Origin: Amoebidium appalachense
Taxonomy: Eukaryota > Ichthyosporea
Length of the DNA stretch: 64,000 nt
Assembly (NCBI GenBank): GCA_963693365.1
Contig: CAVNZM010000013.1
Location: forward strand, 7,502,001-7,566,000
Reading direction: 5' to 3'
Below, piece after piece: positions 17,060 to 64,000 of this stretch (positions are counted from its first letter, which is position 1; every line of letters begins with the position of its first letter). Below the pieces are notes generated by a model, which made no database searches, had not been told where the DNA came from, and worked only from the letters and a program-made list of their open reading frames with translations. The position numbers were made by a program, and so were the translations under genes.

Positions 17060-17900
17060 CTCCAATCAATAGATGATTTCGAATTCCACTACACAACTTT
17101 GTACGTTTCTCACTGGTCTTTCCACACCTATCCCTAGACGCCTTTTTGATTCTCTCTACGCACTCACACCACCATCACAACGCGTACACGAATTAGCCCT
17201 TAATATTTCAGGAGCACATCACCCGCCTGTCCGCTTGTGCCCCGGACCACCCGCCGCTCTTTCGGCTACACGCATCCCCGCCGGACTCGCCCCTCTACCT
17301 CTTCCCTTCCACATCGTCTCTGCCCATTGTCGAGTGTTATGCGGAATGGCTGGCGACCCCACCGGAGGTACGTCTAGATCATAGTGTGAATATGAATAGT
17401 TTCAAGTCTATGGCTGATAGATATCTTTTTACTCTACGTGTTGAGTCCCTTCCTGTGTTAGGACCGCAAAACACCTACTAGTAGCCTATATGGCGGATAC
17501 GGTTAGAGAGTCTCGTTCCTACACAGATTCGTTTACTCGTAATGTGGTGTGGTGTAAAAACGCAAAGATGATTATGGCTTGGCGGTGTAATTGGTTTCTG
17601 GGTCTCCTGCTAGTATGTGTAATATGTGTGGGGGGCGGTTTACTCGCGGAATCCGATGCATATCTATCGTGTAACCTGTTGGCTTACGTAATAAAACCAG
17701 AGGTTATTGGCGGTTTTATTCTCTTTTCTCCCTCTCTTCCTCAATATATCCGTTTTAAAATGACTATCCTAGATCACCTTATTAATGCTGCACAGTATGA
17801 TATTGTGATACGGTGCCTTAACTTTCTTTCGGAGTTACCGATGCTAGCCTCGAGCTCTGCTTACCCAATGATATGTAACAGGGGTGTCTTTTTCTACGAT
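17060..17900 (+). pseudogene. LINE-like 3' ORF remnant, plus strand
   Basis: Several short frames interrupted by stops. The best preserved part (about 17,755-17,850) encodes TILDHLINAAQYDIVIRCLN, related to the C-terminus of the minus-strand remnant at 15.8-16.5 kb. A further stretch near 17,370-17,460 (DRYLFTLRVESLPVL) may align with that remnant upstream. Multiple in-frame stops show it is inactive. Confidence 0.4.
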
Positions 17901-17936
17901 GGCGCTAATTGTTGTCTAGCATGTACATATGTGAGG

Positions 17937-18130
17937 GGTTTACACACTTCATGCACTGGGCAAGTAAGGTCAACTTTTGTCTCTGGAAGCCAGCCAGTGC
18001 GTGGGCCAGCGAACGAATCAGTCTCATAGTCACAGTCATGTCACCACAAGCTGCATTTGATTGGCTGCGCTGGAAAACGCAGTGTGGCTGGGCGCCTGGC
18101 AGTGTCCACGCAATAAGAAGTGTGTAAACC
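17937..18130. mobile_element. 194-bp unit with 14-bp perfect terminal inverted repeats
   Basis: GGTTTACACACTTC at 17937-17950 is perfectly inverted as GAAGTGTGTAAACC at 18117-18130. The right part, read on the minus strand, closely matches the + strand at about 62,796-62,900: both read TTTACACACTT, then GCGTGGACACTGCC, GCGTTTTCCAGCGCAGCC and AATCAAATGCAGC in the same order. The unit therefore shares sequence with the region just upstream of the LINE endonuclease ORF at the right edge. It could be a small inverted-repeat element or a snap-back 5' end of that LINE. Confidence 0.6.
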
Positions 18131-18786
18131 ATAGTATGCGAAAACCTTTTTTTGGGACAATCAAACAGCAGATGTGTCTGTGTGAGAGTGAAAGGGTAAA
18201 CTAGGGGTCTTGGTAAGTGCGACGTCGCTGAAGCACTTCAGAGCGTGTTTTATGAGGTTGCTAGTTTAGTCTCAGCGTATATTTTGTCGTCAACAACGTT
18301 GCTCGTTTGGTCTCAGCGTATATTTTGTCGTCGACAACGTAAGGGTGGAGAAGGCATAGAGGGATCCAAGGTGGGTGGTCCCTGTTGGTGGCTTGTGTAC
18401 TCTGCCGAGAGGCATGTTGGTTTTTTCTGTTTGCGTGTGTGCGTGCGTTCGTGTGTGCGTCCGTGTGTACGTGCGTGTGTTCGCGTGCGTGGGCTCGCGT
18501 TCGTGCGTGCAAGTGCCACACGCAGCCCGTCCAGGTGTTTGCCTCGTGTTTTTACTCTGTGTGCAAGTTACACATTCTTTGCTTCGAAAGTCTGTGTGCC
18601 CATATTGTGGATGCTTTTTTCCCCCACACCCGTTTTTTCAAGGGTGTGTCTATATTTATCGTGCACCACCATCAGAAAAAAACACGCAGCCAATTTTCTC
18701 TCAGCTCTCAGTTAGGTACAAACGGCTTGACGTATTTGTCACTCCTCAGGTACTGCGTTCGTTCACGGCTACAAAAAACCCCTATC
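18131..18786. other. Upstream region of the ClpX gene
   Basis: Contains a short direct repeat (TTTAGTCTCAGCGTATATTTTGTCGTC at about 18,266-18,292 and 18,308-18,334, second copy slightly changed) and a G/T-rich stretch at 18,430-18,510. No coding exon with a ClpX zinc-binding motif was found here. Confidence 0.45.
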
Positions 18787-32024
<13,238 letters not shown>

Positions 32025-32416
32025 AGACGACAGCAGAAGGGTTGATTTTCTGAAGGATGAGAAAACCCCGAATTTTCATTCCTTGTTTTCAATATCTCTC
32101 CTTTCCCGCATATCCTACCAATAGATCACTGTGTTTCTGTCTTCGATATATGCTTACAAGGCATGTAATTTTTCCTTTTTGTTTGTCTTTTTGTTGTCAT
32201 TGCCAAGTTCACATCATGGTGATGTGGGTTTTTTGTGATCCAACGTGTTCCGTTGACGCTGAGGTTTTTGTCCAACTTTTGTTGCTATAAGTCTTGCACT
32301 TGCTGCGTGAATTTCTCTTTCTGTGTGTTGTGTTTGTGTGTGTGGTGTTGGTGGGGGTGGGGTGGTGTTGGTGGGGGTGTAGATGGTTTTTTTTTTTTGG
32401 GGGGGGGGGGGGGGGA

Positions 32417-32482
<66 letters not shown>

Positions 32483-32885
32483 TGACACAACGCGCGATTA
32501 GATATACACAAGAAAGAGGAAGGATGGGAGGGGAGATACGCAAACGCGCGCGCATGCATTCTGCATACATTCCGACGTTGTGAAGTGTGCATAGTGAAGT
32601 CGGAGTATGCACTCGAAGGATTGAGACGCAAAATGTTTTTTTCCCCCCTTTGGTTTTGAAAGCTCAGTGTTAATGCACATAACAGGCACATCTGTAATTT
32701 AAAATCATGAATGGGACAGGCTTCCTGTATAGAACCGCTTAGCTTAGTGCTACGGATGGTTTTAACTTTAGAGAGTTTTCATAGCAGTGTTCTGTTGTTT
32801 AGGTTATACCTGTATGCCCACACCTGCACTGGAGTAATATACCAGGAGTGTATTAAATTGGCATGGTGTGCGAACGGCGATGGGT

Positions 32886-32929
<44 letters not shown>

Positions 32930-33502
32930 TGTGGGTGTGTGCGCACGTGCGCACGCGTTTGTGTGGTGGTGCTGGTGGTGGTGGGGTGTGTGTGGGGCGG
33001 GAGGGGGAGGGAGAAGGCCCCGGGCCGGATGTGTGTGAGTGTGTGTGTTTGCGTGTGTGTGTGTTGGGGAGCGGGCCCGGGGTTGACGAGGATCATTGCA
33101 CTTTATTGGCCGCTCCCTCCGGCCAATCGGAAACACAACTTGTGCCCCACATGCTTGATATATGTACATCATACTACAAACGAAATACACCCCTTAGTAA
33201 TGTTACCTAATATACGGTCACAAACAAACACCCCTAATTCTACAGACAGTACATCCGAGAAAACAAGAAAAAGGTTGACGGGCTGGTCCGGGGAAAAGGC
33301 GGGAAATCCGAGCTGGTGACGGGTTGGTGACGTCACAGTGAGCGATGTTACGGGACCGCTGGCGCCGGTCTACAAAAATAAACTTTTGAATGCCCCTCTC
33401 AGCAACTTCGGAATATACTTCACGAGAAGGCATGTAAGAGTAGCGGTGTAGTGTTTGGCACGCATTAGTTGTAATGTTTGCGCGCTAGTGATTAGTGCGA
33501 AG
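32025..33502. other. Spacer with T-G composite tract and possible promoter
   Basis: Follows the ClpX stop. It has a (T)n followed by poly-G with few interruptions at about 32,389-32,480, then normal DNA, then (GT)n with GC-rich interruptions at 32,889-33,065. The last 200 bp are non-repetitive. They include GGTGACGTCACAG (a CRE-like palindrome, 33,326-33,338) about 165 bp before a candidate start codon, so a promoter for the gene at 33.5 kb is plausible but unproven. Confidence 0.45.
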
Positions 33503-34081
33503 ATGACGGGTGGTTGTGCAGCGAAATGGTTTAAAGCACGCAGAGGCAAGACTACCCACATGGTGCAGGTTCCTTGCACTAGGACAAGGGCGGGATCGGA
33601 GATTAGATGGCAATGGTTGAAATTAGTAGAACGTGAAGATATAATCAAGAAGGAGAAAGCAGCAATAGCAGAATACCAAGCTGAAAGGGCTAGGAAAGAA
33701 AAGGAGCAATCTCAAGCTTAGGTTAACTTATTAAGGGAGACCTTTGGAGAACATGTTGAAGAGGGAAACAGACCACAACTTGAAAACAATAAAGATGCCC
33801 CTTCACAGGGGTCAAGAAACCGGATAAGCCCACCCTCCGAGTATCCGCTAAATTGTTCCGTGAAGCACGGCTGTGTGAGGCACACTTTGATCTTGCGGCG
33901 TTAGAGTTGCACATATCTAGACGAAACAACAAGAATAAGATCATAGACACAACCTATAGGCCATTGGCCAAGGAACATGATCCTGTTTATAAGAAAAAGC
34001 TGCTTGAGAGGCAACTGGGAAACGCATCGCAATCGGCCACAGAAGATCCAAGCTTGCTGTCAGGTACTTGTGTGCCCCCCG

Positions 34082-34115
<34 letters not shown>

Positions 34116-34566
34116 CCCCCCCCACCCCCTTCCCTCCCCCCCCCCCCCCCTTCCCCCCCTCCCCCCCCCCCCCCCCCCCCCCCCCTTCCCCTCCCCCCAC
34201 TCCTGCACGCCCACTCCTTGGAACTTTACCGTCACTCCTCCCACCCATCCCCCCTTCCTTTTTCTTCTTCAATATACCATTCCGCCCGTGTGTGTGTGTG
34301 TGTGTGTATGAGGGGCGGGATTTGTATGTGGGGGGGGGGGGGGGGGGGGGGGGGAGGGGGAGGGGGGAGTGGGGGGGGGAGAATGGAACGATGTGATCCG
34401 ACGTGGTGAACAGAAACGCTTACATGCAAAGGCCAGTCCTGGCAGGCAGGGGGGAGGGGAGGGAAGGAGGGAAGGGGAGGGGGAGGGGCACCCGGTTGTA
34501 ATTTCAGAATCTCACGCCCACCACCCTCTCCATCGTTATTCTATTCTTCACACACATCCCCCTTCC

Positions 34567-34597
<31 letters not shown>

Positions 34598-34747
34598 GCT
34601 AGAAACCTTTCTGCTTACAACCACACACACGTCATCGAACACACTACCCTTTGCCCCCCTCGTTCCCCTCCCCCTCCCCCCCTTCCCCCCGGGGACCCCC
34701 GTGTTTCTCTCTTCTTGCCCCCTCCCCCACCCTTCTCTCGCTCGTCC

Positions 34748-34783
<36 letters not shown>

Positions 34784-35062
34784 ACCCCCCCCCTTTTTCT
34801 TCCATTCCATGGGCCACCTTGCACCTGCCCAACAATTCATCCCTTCAACCAAATGTGGATGCACCGACCGAAGACCAAATAAGGGCAAAGGAGGACAAGC
34901 TGAGGGGGTATTGGGAGAACCTGGTATGTGCTAGACCTTTAAAGGCTATGCCCTTAGTCGGGGTTAAAAGGGAAGATCACGTCCGTGTATGGGCATGCAT
35001 AAGCTGAAAGAGGGCATGCAACGATGAAATATAATATAATAAGTTAAAAGTATCATTTTTAG

Positions 35063-35100
<38 letters not shown>

Positions 35101-35815
35101 CTAAGAGATAATGGAGATGGGGGAAGGCAAGAAATGAAAAAAGACTCCAAATCTGAATTCCATGTGTAGGTATATCCCAAACGTTTGTATGTCCCACCTG
35201 TCGATAAATCCGAAATTTAGCTATATCCCAGCAAATATATCACAAATACAGGCATATCTTTCGTGATGTACATGTGTAGTCCAAATGTAGTTATATCCAA
35301 CATTTGATAATCTCCATAACATAATTTATTACATGTTCCATGCTTTGGCATTTCCGAAACTTGAATATCTGGACAAAACTCTCACTTGTGGCTATGACCC
35401 CCTAACCCCACATTCCCCCTCGTCTAAATGTTGTCCGCTTTCTGCTCTTCTGTTTTTTTCGCCTAGGCTTGGAGTCTCTTCCCGCCTCTCACTCCCTCTC
35501 ACTCCTCCAATACCCTTCTCTTCAGGGAGACATACACATTTTCACAACAGCACACACACGCCTTGGCGTGCACATACCCGCCAAGCCTGTGTGTGCGCCA
35601 AAACGCGCGCACACACACAAACACACACACACACGCGCCCGCGTGCGCGCCCGCGCGCATGTGGACGCGCACACGCACACGCACAGCCCGACCAGACGTA
35701 CCGTGAGGACTTGCAGCAAGTCAGCCCAACCACAAACAATAATATCGAGGCTGCTAATCAGGAAGGGGACTGTAAGTCAACAATGGGTTTTTATCCAATT
35801 AGGATGCACTTTTAG
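33503..35815 (+). CDS. Unrecognised probable spliced gene
   Basis: I do not recognise the product. A 72-codon frame from ATG 33,503 to a stop at 33,719-33,721 is basic and becomes highly charged and helical (EDIIKKEKAAIAEYQAERAR). Three further candidate exons agree in phase with each other: 33,809-34,063 (KLFREARLCEAHFDLAAL; donor TCAG then GTACTT), 34,874-34,923 (IRAKEDKLRGYWENL; donor GTATGT) and 35,687-35,815 (stop TAG, or a donor at GTAAGT 35,769). How the first part joins the second is unclear: the first frame stops at TAG directly before GTTAAC, so either these are two genes, the last codons of exon 1 are intronic, or a sequence error intervenes. Composition suggests a soluble, partly coiled-coil protein. 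Confidence 0.4.
34076..34200 (+). repeat. C-tract just after a candidate donor site
   Basis: A C-rich tract with few T or A interruptions begins about 12 bases after the donor at 34,064. Further C/G tracts lie at 34,331-34,380, 34,567-34,592 and 34,750-34,793. Confidence 0.9.
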
Positions 35816-54911
<19,096 letters not shown>

Positions 54912-55111
54912 TTTAACCCGTTATGGTCATTGTAACTTTAATTAATTCACGCCATCGTCGTAGGCAGAGCTGTTGCATTTATAAAGAGTTATTGCTGCAC
55001 GTTAAAGTGTTTTTTTTGAAGGGTAGTGTCTTGTCTCTGTGCTTTTTATTTTTCTCGTTTGCTCCAGGAGGTGAGGAGAACTGGCATGCAAGCCTAGGTT
55101 TTTTTTTTTTT

Positions 55112-55162
<51 letters not shown>

Positions 55163-55897
55163 GTGCAGTTGTGATAAAGTATGCGTGAGAAAACATGTTG
55201 CTTGTCCTGTTAGTCTAATGCCAAATGAAGTGACATGTGTGCACACACCTTACGCACTTGCCTGCACAAGCTCGCGCGCACACATACACATACACACACA
55301 TGGATATACGCACACATGCACACACACTGCAGGGGGTGCTGCCATCTGCCTACACATGACTGCATTCCAAACACTTGCACACATGCTTAGTCACACACAC
55401 ACACACACACACATGTACATGGGGCCACACAGAAAAACACAATTTACTGTTAACGAAGAGAAGATTAAGTTATGTTGTGCTATACCAGTCGTATTGTTTG
55501 GGCTACAATTTACCTTGTCGAGACTTTTCGTTTGGTGGCACCTAATGACCACACATGGCAAATTTCCTGTTGATTGAAAGTCACGACTGCAAACACCACA
55601 TTTGCAAAGAGACTGTCGCCTATTTGGCTAATAAAGTCCTACCAGAGTATTAATGTTTATGTTTCTAAATTGGGATGATCCCCCCCCCCCTCCCCCCTAG
55701 GCCTCTCCCTCTCTTGCCCCCTCTTTCCCATGCTTACACTGTTTAAATATGTCTGCACATGAACACAAATAGTATACGCACAATTGCAAGCACGCGCGCA
55801 ATATGTACAAGATGTACATGTGTATATCTCCCCCACTCACCTCAATCCCCGTTATCCCGTCCTCCGAAATTTGCGCCGGGTGGGTGGGTGGGGGAAA

Positions 55898-55945
<48 letters not shown>

Positions 55946-56983
55946 TTCTTGTGTGTCCACTTCATTTGCACATCGTTTTATCCTGCAAAAGTTTATCTTT
56001 GTCATTGGAACTGTGCACATGCTTTGTGATTTCCGTTTTGATTGCATTGTATTAAGGTGGGCCTATGCCGTGTTTGACACGGAATCTGTATGTTACATGA
56101 ATTCATACAGCTAATCTCAAATTTAGGTGAGACGATCGCTCGATGACCTTGTAATCTATATTCGATAAAATGTACGTGTAGAGCCTAAAAGAGCCATTTT
56201 CTGTGTCGCGTGTGACATTCCGATGAGGTGCTTTTGTGAACAGACCAGAACGTAAGTCCAGCGCAGCAGAACACCGAGACAACACAAAGCCTTCCGCTTA
56301 GGACTCTGATGATGATGTTTTAAATTTGGAGTGTCTGTACACACGGTTGTGCATTACCTGTTTAGTAGCTTGTTGCACGCACATATGCGGACATCCAACT
56401 CTGGCTGCCATGTTTTTTTTTTTTTTTTTTGGGTCATACGCGAAGCTCTATGGTCAGAACTCACCCTGGGCGGGGCAAGTGTTCATCTGTGACTGTCTGA
56501 TAGACACAAGAGCTTTATAGGGACTGATACTTTAGTTTGTGTGTGTGCTTCTGAACATACTTCATCTCATAACGTTTCAAAAGCCTTTTTTTTTAACCTT
56601 TTTTTTTCAACAGCAACTATCTACCTGTTTGAAGTGGGTAACAGTGAAGACTTTATACATAATGACCTTGATGGTGGTGTTTATTTCTAATGAGCCTGCT
56701 TCACATCTTTATGAACGACACACTCGGCCGTGACCCTCGACTCCTTCTTCTGAGGGAAAAACATCATCTTCTTTCGCTGAGCCATGATTTCTGGCCTTTT
56801 CACACAACACAATAAAAACTCGATCGCTACCTTTCGGCTGTAGCCTATCCAGTCATCTTTTCACCGTTCCTCCAAAAAACACAGCACCATCTGTTAATCT
56901 CCCGCCCACCACGTAACCCATTGCTTTACAACAAGAATATTTTATTTATCCCCGTGTATAGCATCAATTTTTCTTCCGCAAAC
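54912..56983. other. Spacer between the attractin-like and claudin-like genes
   Basis: Contains the 3' UTR of the upstream gene; the nearest clear AATAAA is at 55,630-55,635, about 720 bases after the stop, so its use is uncertain. A (T)n(G)n composite lies at 55,099-55,160, (CA)n near 55,395-55,412 and a poly-G run at 55,900-55,943. The 56.0-56.98 kb part is normal DNA and should include the promoter of the claudin-like gene. No exon is supported. Confidence 0.55.
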
Positions 56984-60638
<3,655 letters not shown>

Positions 60639-60885
60639 ACACCCCCCTTACATGATAGAAACCCCCTCTCCCTCACCACCACCACAAAAAAAAGCCATAA
60701 TAGAGTCGGGTGAAAGGGGGGGGGGGGGGGGGGGGGGGTCGTGGAGGGGTTAGATGACGGCGCCGTTAGACCAACCTCTTGCCCCCTAAGACCTAATAGA
60801 AGCCCGCCTCCAAACAAACTAGAATTCCTCCTCCCTATGTACCCGCTTTCCCCCCCCTCTGACCCGACACCGCCATTATTCTTGC

Positions 60886-61190
60886 TTACTGCTGCAACAT
60901 AACCCCCGGGGCCTTTCCCACTGCCCGTGCCTGTGACGTCTGCTTGCATTCGTAAGCCTGCTCGTCTCTGATCAAGACGGGTAACCCAACCCATTTTCAA
61001 ATGAAACAGGATCTGAGTTGGGTTTGTCGAGAGGTGAATGGGTCGAAACTCGGATACTGTGGTTAACGTGGTCCCCCTTGAGGATGGCTCTATCTTATGT
61101 CTTTGATGCATCCTCTGTTTGTACTCCCTGTTGGGAAAATCTGCCTTGCCCCCTTGAATGTGTACGTCTTACTCCATAACACATTCTTAA
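60886..61190 (+). mobile_element. SINE-like repeat copy, long 5' part
   Basis: Starts at TACTGCTGCAACATAACC and shares with 27.43 kb the TTCCCACT, TGTGACGT and GCTTGCAT order. It then has GATCAAGACGGGTAACCC, GGGTCGAAACTCGGATACTG and a diverged 3' end. Confidence 0.75.
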
Positions 61191-61233
61191 TTAACACGTT
61201 GTTACCTCCCCCCCCCCCCCCCCTCCCCCCCTA

Positions 61234-61319
61234 CATACTTGAATGTTTGCTTTTGCCTGTGCCCTGCACCGTGTTTCTCATCGTGTACTTGTACTTTGTG
61301 CCGTGTTCAGCATTCTAAA
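61234..61319 (+). mobile_element. SINE-like repeat, 3' fragment
   Basis: CATACTTGAATGTTTGC to CAGCATTCTAAACCCC: the last 85 bp of the family with a C-tract tail, 5' truncated at a C-tract. Confidence 0.75.
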
Positions 61320-61329
61320 CCCCTCCCCT

Positions 61330-61360
<31 letters not shown>

Positions 61361-61458
61361 CCCCCTCCCCTTCTCCATCCCCCTCTTTCTTCTGTGGTGT
61401 TGTGTATTGAATTTCATCCTCTGATGTTAACCGACCCCTCCCCCCCCCCCCCCCCTCC

Positions 61459-61701
61459 GGGTTGACCCGCCCAAGCTCAGTTGATGCTGCTGTCTGAGTT
61501 GGAGTGTCGTATATACGCGGGCTAAGGGGTCGAAACTCAGACGCAATTGATGACTTGGGTCCTCCCTGAGGATGGGCTCTGCTTATGACGCATACTGTGC
61601 ACATGGCTGATGTTGCATACTTGAATGTTTGCCTTTGCATGTGTCCTGCACCATGCTTCTCGTCGTGTATGCGTACTTTGTACCGTGTTCCGCATTCAAA
61701 A
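61459..61701 (+). mobile_element. SINE-like repeat, 5'-truncated copy C
   Basis: From GGGTTGACCCGCCCAAGCTC to CGCATTCAAAAC it appears identical to copies A and B. It is truncated at its 5' end, where it abuts a C-tract, and is followed by a C-tract. Confidence 0.82.
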
Positions 61702-61750
61702 CCCCCCCCCCCCCTCCCCCCCATCTCCGCCAAACGCGTAAACAGCACGC

Positions 61751-61775
61751 GCACACACACACACACACACACTCA

Positions 61776-61839
<64 letters not shown>
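61751..61839 (+). repeat. (CA)n microsatellite
   Basis: About 85 bp of (CA)n with two CTCA interruptions. A CAG then GTACTC follows, but no gene was recognised downstream before the LINE. Confidence 0.93.
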
Positions 61840-61842
<3 letters not shown>

Positions 61843-62088
61843 ACTCCCACTATCTTCAGGCCCAGCTATTGCGGATAGTCCGAGGCCCAGACCCAAGCAG
61901 TGACCAGCAGCAAATACGGCCAGACATAAGACCCAATCCCTTTGCTGCGTGATTAACTATATATGGTAGTTGCCAAAATGGGCAAGAATTAGCACCGCTC
62001 GCCAAACGGAAGGTGTGCGAGAGAGGAGGGGGATGAGGGAATTGGTAGAACTTGCCGTGAAATCGGTAATGTTGACTTTTTTTGCCGC

Positions 62089-62128
<40 letters not shown>

Positions 62129-62285
62129 TATGCAGATTGCCTCCATGCTGGGGGCTTCCTAGGGGTTTGTGGAGGAAGCAAACACGTGTATGATACTGGA
62201 ATACGATGGAATACGATGGAATGAGTTTGAATATAATTGAAGATGTACATTTCTTGCTAGATTCAGTTGCTTTTCCTTTCCCAAA

Positions 62286-62322
<37 letters not shown>

Positions 62323-62448
62323 TCCTCCTCCCCCCCAAGTGAGCCTTCGAATTCTCATTTTCTGGGTTCCTTTTTCGTGTCCTGTGTCTTTGAGTTTTCT
62401 CGTCTGCAGATCTTGTGTGCATGCCGTCCGTGTGCGTTTGGGGCGCTA

Positions 62449-62481
<33 letters not shown>

Positions 62482-62776
62482 AAGAAGTGGAATGTTGCAG
62501 GATAGTAAAAGTGGCTGGATGACATTTTTTGCCGGTGATCATGGTATGACAAGTGCTTCGTGGTAGGTTTTATTCGTAAAAGATAGATTATCATACTGAG
62601 TAACACGCGCTTTCAGCGCATGTAGTGGCGAACGGCCCAGAAGGTTCTAGAATACTGCGTAGGACACCTCGATCTTTCTTTCGCAGCCTGGAAGTATTTC
62701 TGGATGTAGTAGTGGTCGTCTACTGCAAGGATGCAGCGGCAGTATGCGCGCTGCCAGCTGAGCACAGTTTCAAACT
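61840..62776. other. Spacer with T-, C- and G-tracts
   Basis: T-tract at 62,092-62,125, C-tract at 62,287-62,319 and G-tract at 62,450-62,480. A pentamer GATGG ATACG-type duplication lies near 62,200-62,222. No exon is recognised. A minus-strand frame of 90 codons (62,613-62,885) overlaps the LINE 5' region and has no known motif. Confidence 0.5.
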
Positions 62777-62795
62777 TTGCTGGGGGTATGTAGAT

Positions 62796-64000
62796 GTACA
62801 TGGGGTTTACACACTTTTTATTGCGTGGACACTGCCGGAGGCCCAGCCACATTCGACGGCCCACTGCGTTTTCCAGCGCAGCCAATCAAATGCAGCCAGT
62901 GCCAACCCCACAGGTGTCGGACCAAACCGATGCCTAATTTATCCTTCTTCTTCTGGAATGCTCGGACACTGGGCCCCCAAAAGAGCCTCCCCCCCCGGGA
63001 CACTCGATGATAAAATCAGCTACATACAACAACAGACAAACAACCACACGTTTACAGTGATTTGCGAAACACAGTTTAAAAACCACCACAAATTCAACTC
63101 TACATTGGTCGACACATCCACACACCCCGGTTACGCGAAAAACCGAGGCATTATTGTACTTGCCGCACCACACGTGAGAGTGAAGTGCAAACCGGTAGCA
63201 AAAACGGAATTCTCGGTTTCTATAGAGTTTCTTTCTAATGTTTTTACTTTTGTATATTACCCACCATCTATGTCGGTTGTCGAATTGACTCACGAGTTGT
63301 CACAGTTACCAATGTCCACTGTTATTTTAGGTGATTTTAACACGCGACTCCACCACACAGACACACTGCAAGTGAGTGTCGGGTACCCATCTAAGCCCCC
63401 GGAGCGTGCTATCCCTTTAGCAAGGTATGTCCAAAGTCACACTTTGCGGTTCCCTCAAATATCCCATGCCCACAACACCGACTGGGGAGTGGCCTTTTGG
63501 CCATCAACCATGTCAAAACTCTCTCTCCCTCCTAACCTCTCTAGGTCATCTGACCACTCTCCTATCCTTTTCCTACCTAAGATCTCCCTTGATCTGCTCC
63601 CCCCTCCCCCTCCCACCTTTCGCCTCCGTCTATCCCAGCTTAAGTCACAGTGGGGTAGAGTTGATGTATGTGTATGCTATGCTACGAAACACCCTATATA
63701 TATGCGCCTATTAGAATCTGCACAAGCCAGGCCAGATTCACATCTCGTACTAGATACATGCACTAACTTTATTGTTGATGATTTGATAGATCTCGGTGAT
63801 TATGCTGGCGGTGGTAGGAAGGAATATCCCGATGCTCTCTTGTTACCAAACACCACTCCCGCTAGACTAGGTGAACCCCTGTCTCAAAAGGAAAGCTTGC
63901 GCCGGCTTGCTAGTATGAATCGATTTGGCCCCCCTGCTCGTATTATTGGTGATACCACTGGAGACCCCCTCATAGACTCTGATAAGTATTTCTCGGAACT
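62796..64000 (+). pseudogene. LINE 5' part with endonuclease domain, frameshifted, truncated by window end
   Basis: Non-LTR retrotransposon with an apurinic-type (EEP-fold) endonuclease. A first frame contains LSFFFWNARTLGPQKSL (from ATG 62,930). An 8-C run at 62,989-62,996 then shifts coding by one base into a long frame that stays open to the window end. That frame shows ICETQ (catalytic Glu), YYPPSM, LGDFN and SDHSPI, the ordered endonuclease motifs, followed by a linker leading towards an unseen reverse transcriptase. About 335 codons of the second frame are visible. The 5' part (62,796-62,900) is related to the inverted-repeat unit at 17.9-18.1 kb. The element is probably young, with only one break visible. 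Confidence 0.85.

Noticed and set aside
61583-61834. Minus-strand frame with identical peptide at four loci, suggesting a conserved protein
   Set aside because: The identity comes from the SINE-like repeat read backwards. The frame runs into poly-Gly from the C-tract and is not supported as coding.

Overview
The window is eukaryotic nuclear DNA from a repeat-bloated, intron-rich genome. Four protein genes can be read exon by exon on the + strand with GT-AG introns whose phases all close: a secreted class-3 lipase (2 exons), a mitochondrial ClpX AAA+ unfoldase (13 exons), a large attractin/MEGF8-type membrane protein (19 exons) and a small four-pass claudin/PMP22-like protein (3 exons). Attractin and claudin-superfamily proteins together point to Holozoa: an animal or a unicellular relative such as an ichthyosporean, filasterean or choanoflagellate. 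The species cannot be fixed from sequence alone. I assembled all exon models by eye; none was tested against transcripts.

Layout. 1-7.1 kb: microsatellite and homopolymer DNA with a possible decayed transposon on the - strand. 7.1-9.5 kb: lipase. 9.5-14.5 kb: repeats, no recognised gene. 14.5-18.1 kb: a graveyard of non-LTR retrotransposon (LINE) pieces, comprising a reverse transcriptase with a frameshift, two opposed 3' ORF remnants, rearranged duplications and a 194-bp inverted-repeat unit. 18.8-32.0 kb: ClpX. 33.5-35.8 kb: an unrecognised, probably spliced gene. 37.1-54.9 kb: attractin-like gene. 57.0-60.6 kb: claudin-like gene. 60.9-61.7 kb: cluster of a SINE-like repeat. 62.8-64.0 kb: 5' part of a LINE with its endonuclease domain, cut by the window edge.

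Introns and spacers consist mainly of poly-C/poly-G tracts and (CA)n/(GT)n runs, some nearly 300 bp long. The pattern is ordered. On the sense strand of the genes, introns commonly carry a C-tract a few bases after the 5' splice site and a (CA)n run ending directly in the 3' splice-site CAG. A SINE-like family with a C-tract, often then A-tract, tail occurs at least ten times, always on the + strand, and probably seeds many of these tracts.

Functional links. ClpX acts in mitochondrial protein quality control. The lipase is predicted to be secreted. The attractin-like protein (EGF-CUB-EGF-EGF-kelch-PSI-PSI-laminin EGF-TM-tail) keeps the conserved cytoplasmic MASRPF motif but lacks the C-type lectin domain of animal attractin. 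A claudin-superfamily gene follows it in the same orientation. In animals MEGF8 works with the claudin-superfamily protein MOSMO and the E3 ligase MGRN1, so this neighbourhood is worth testing, but the link is inference.
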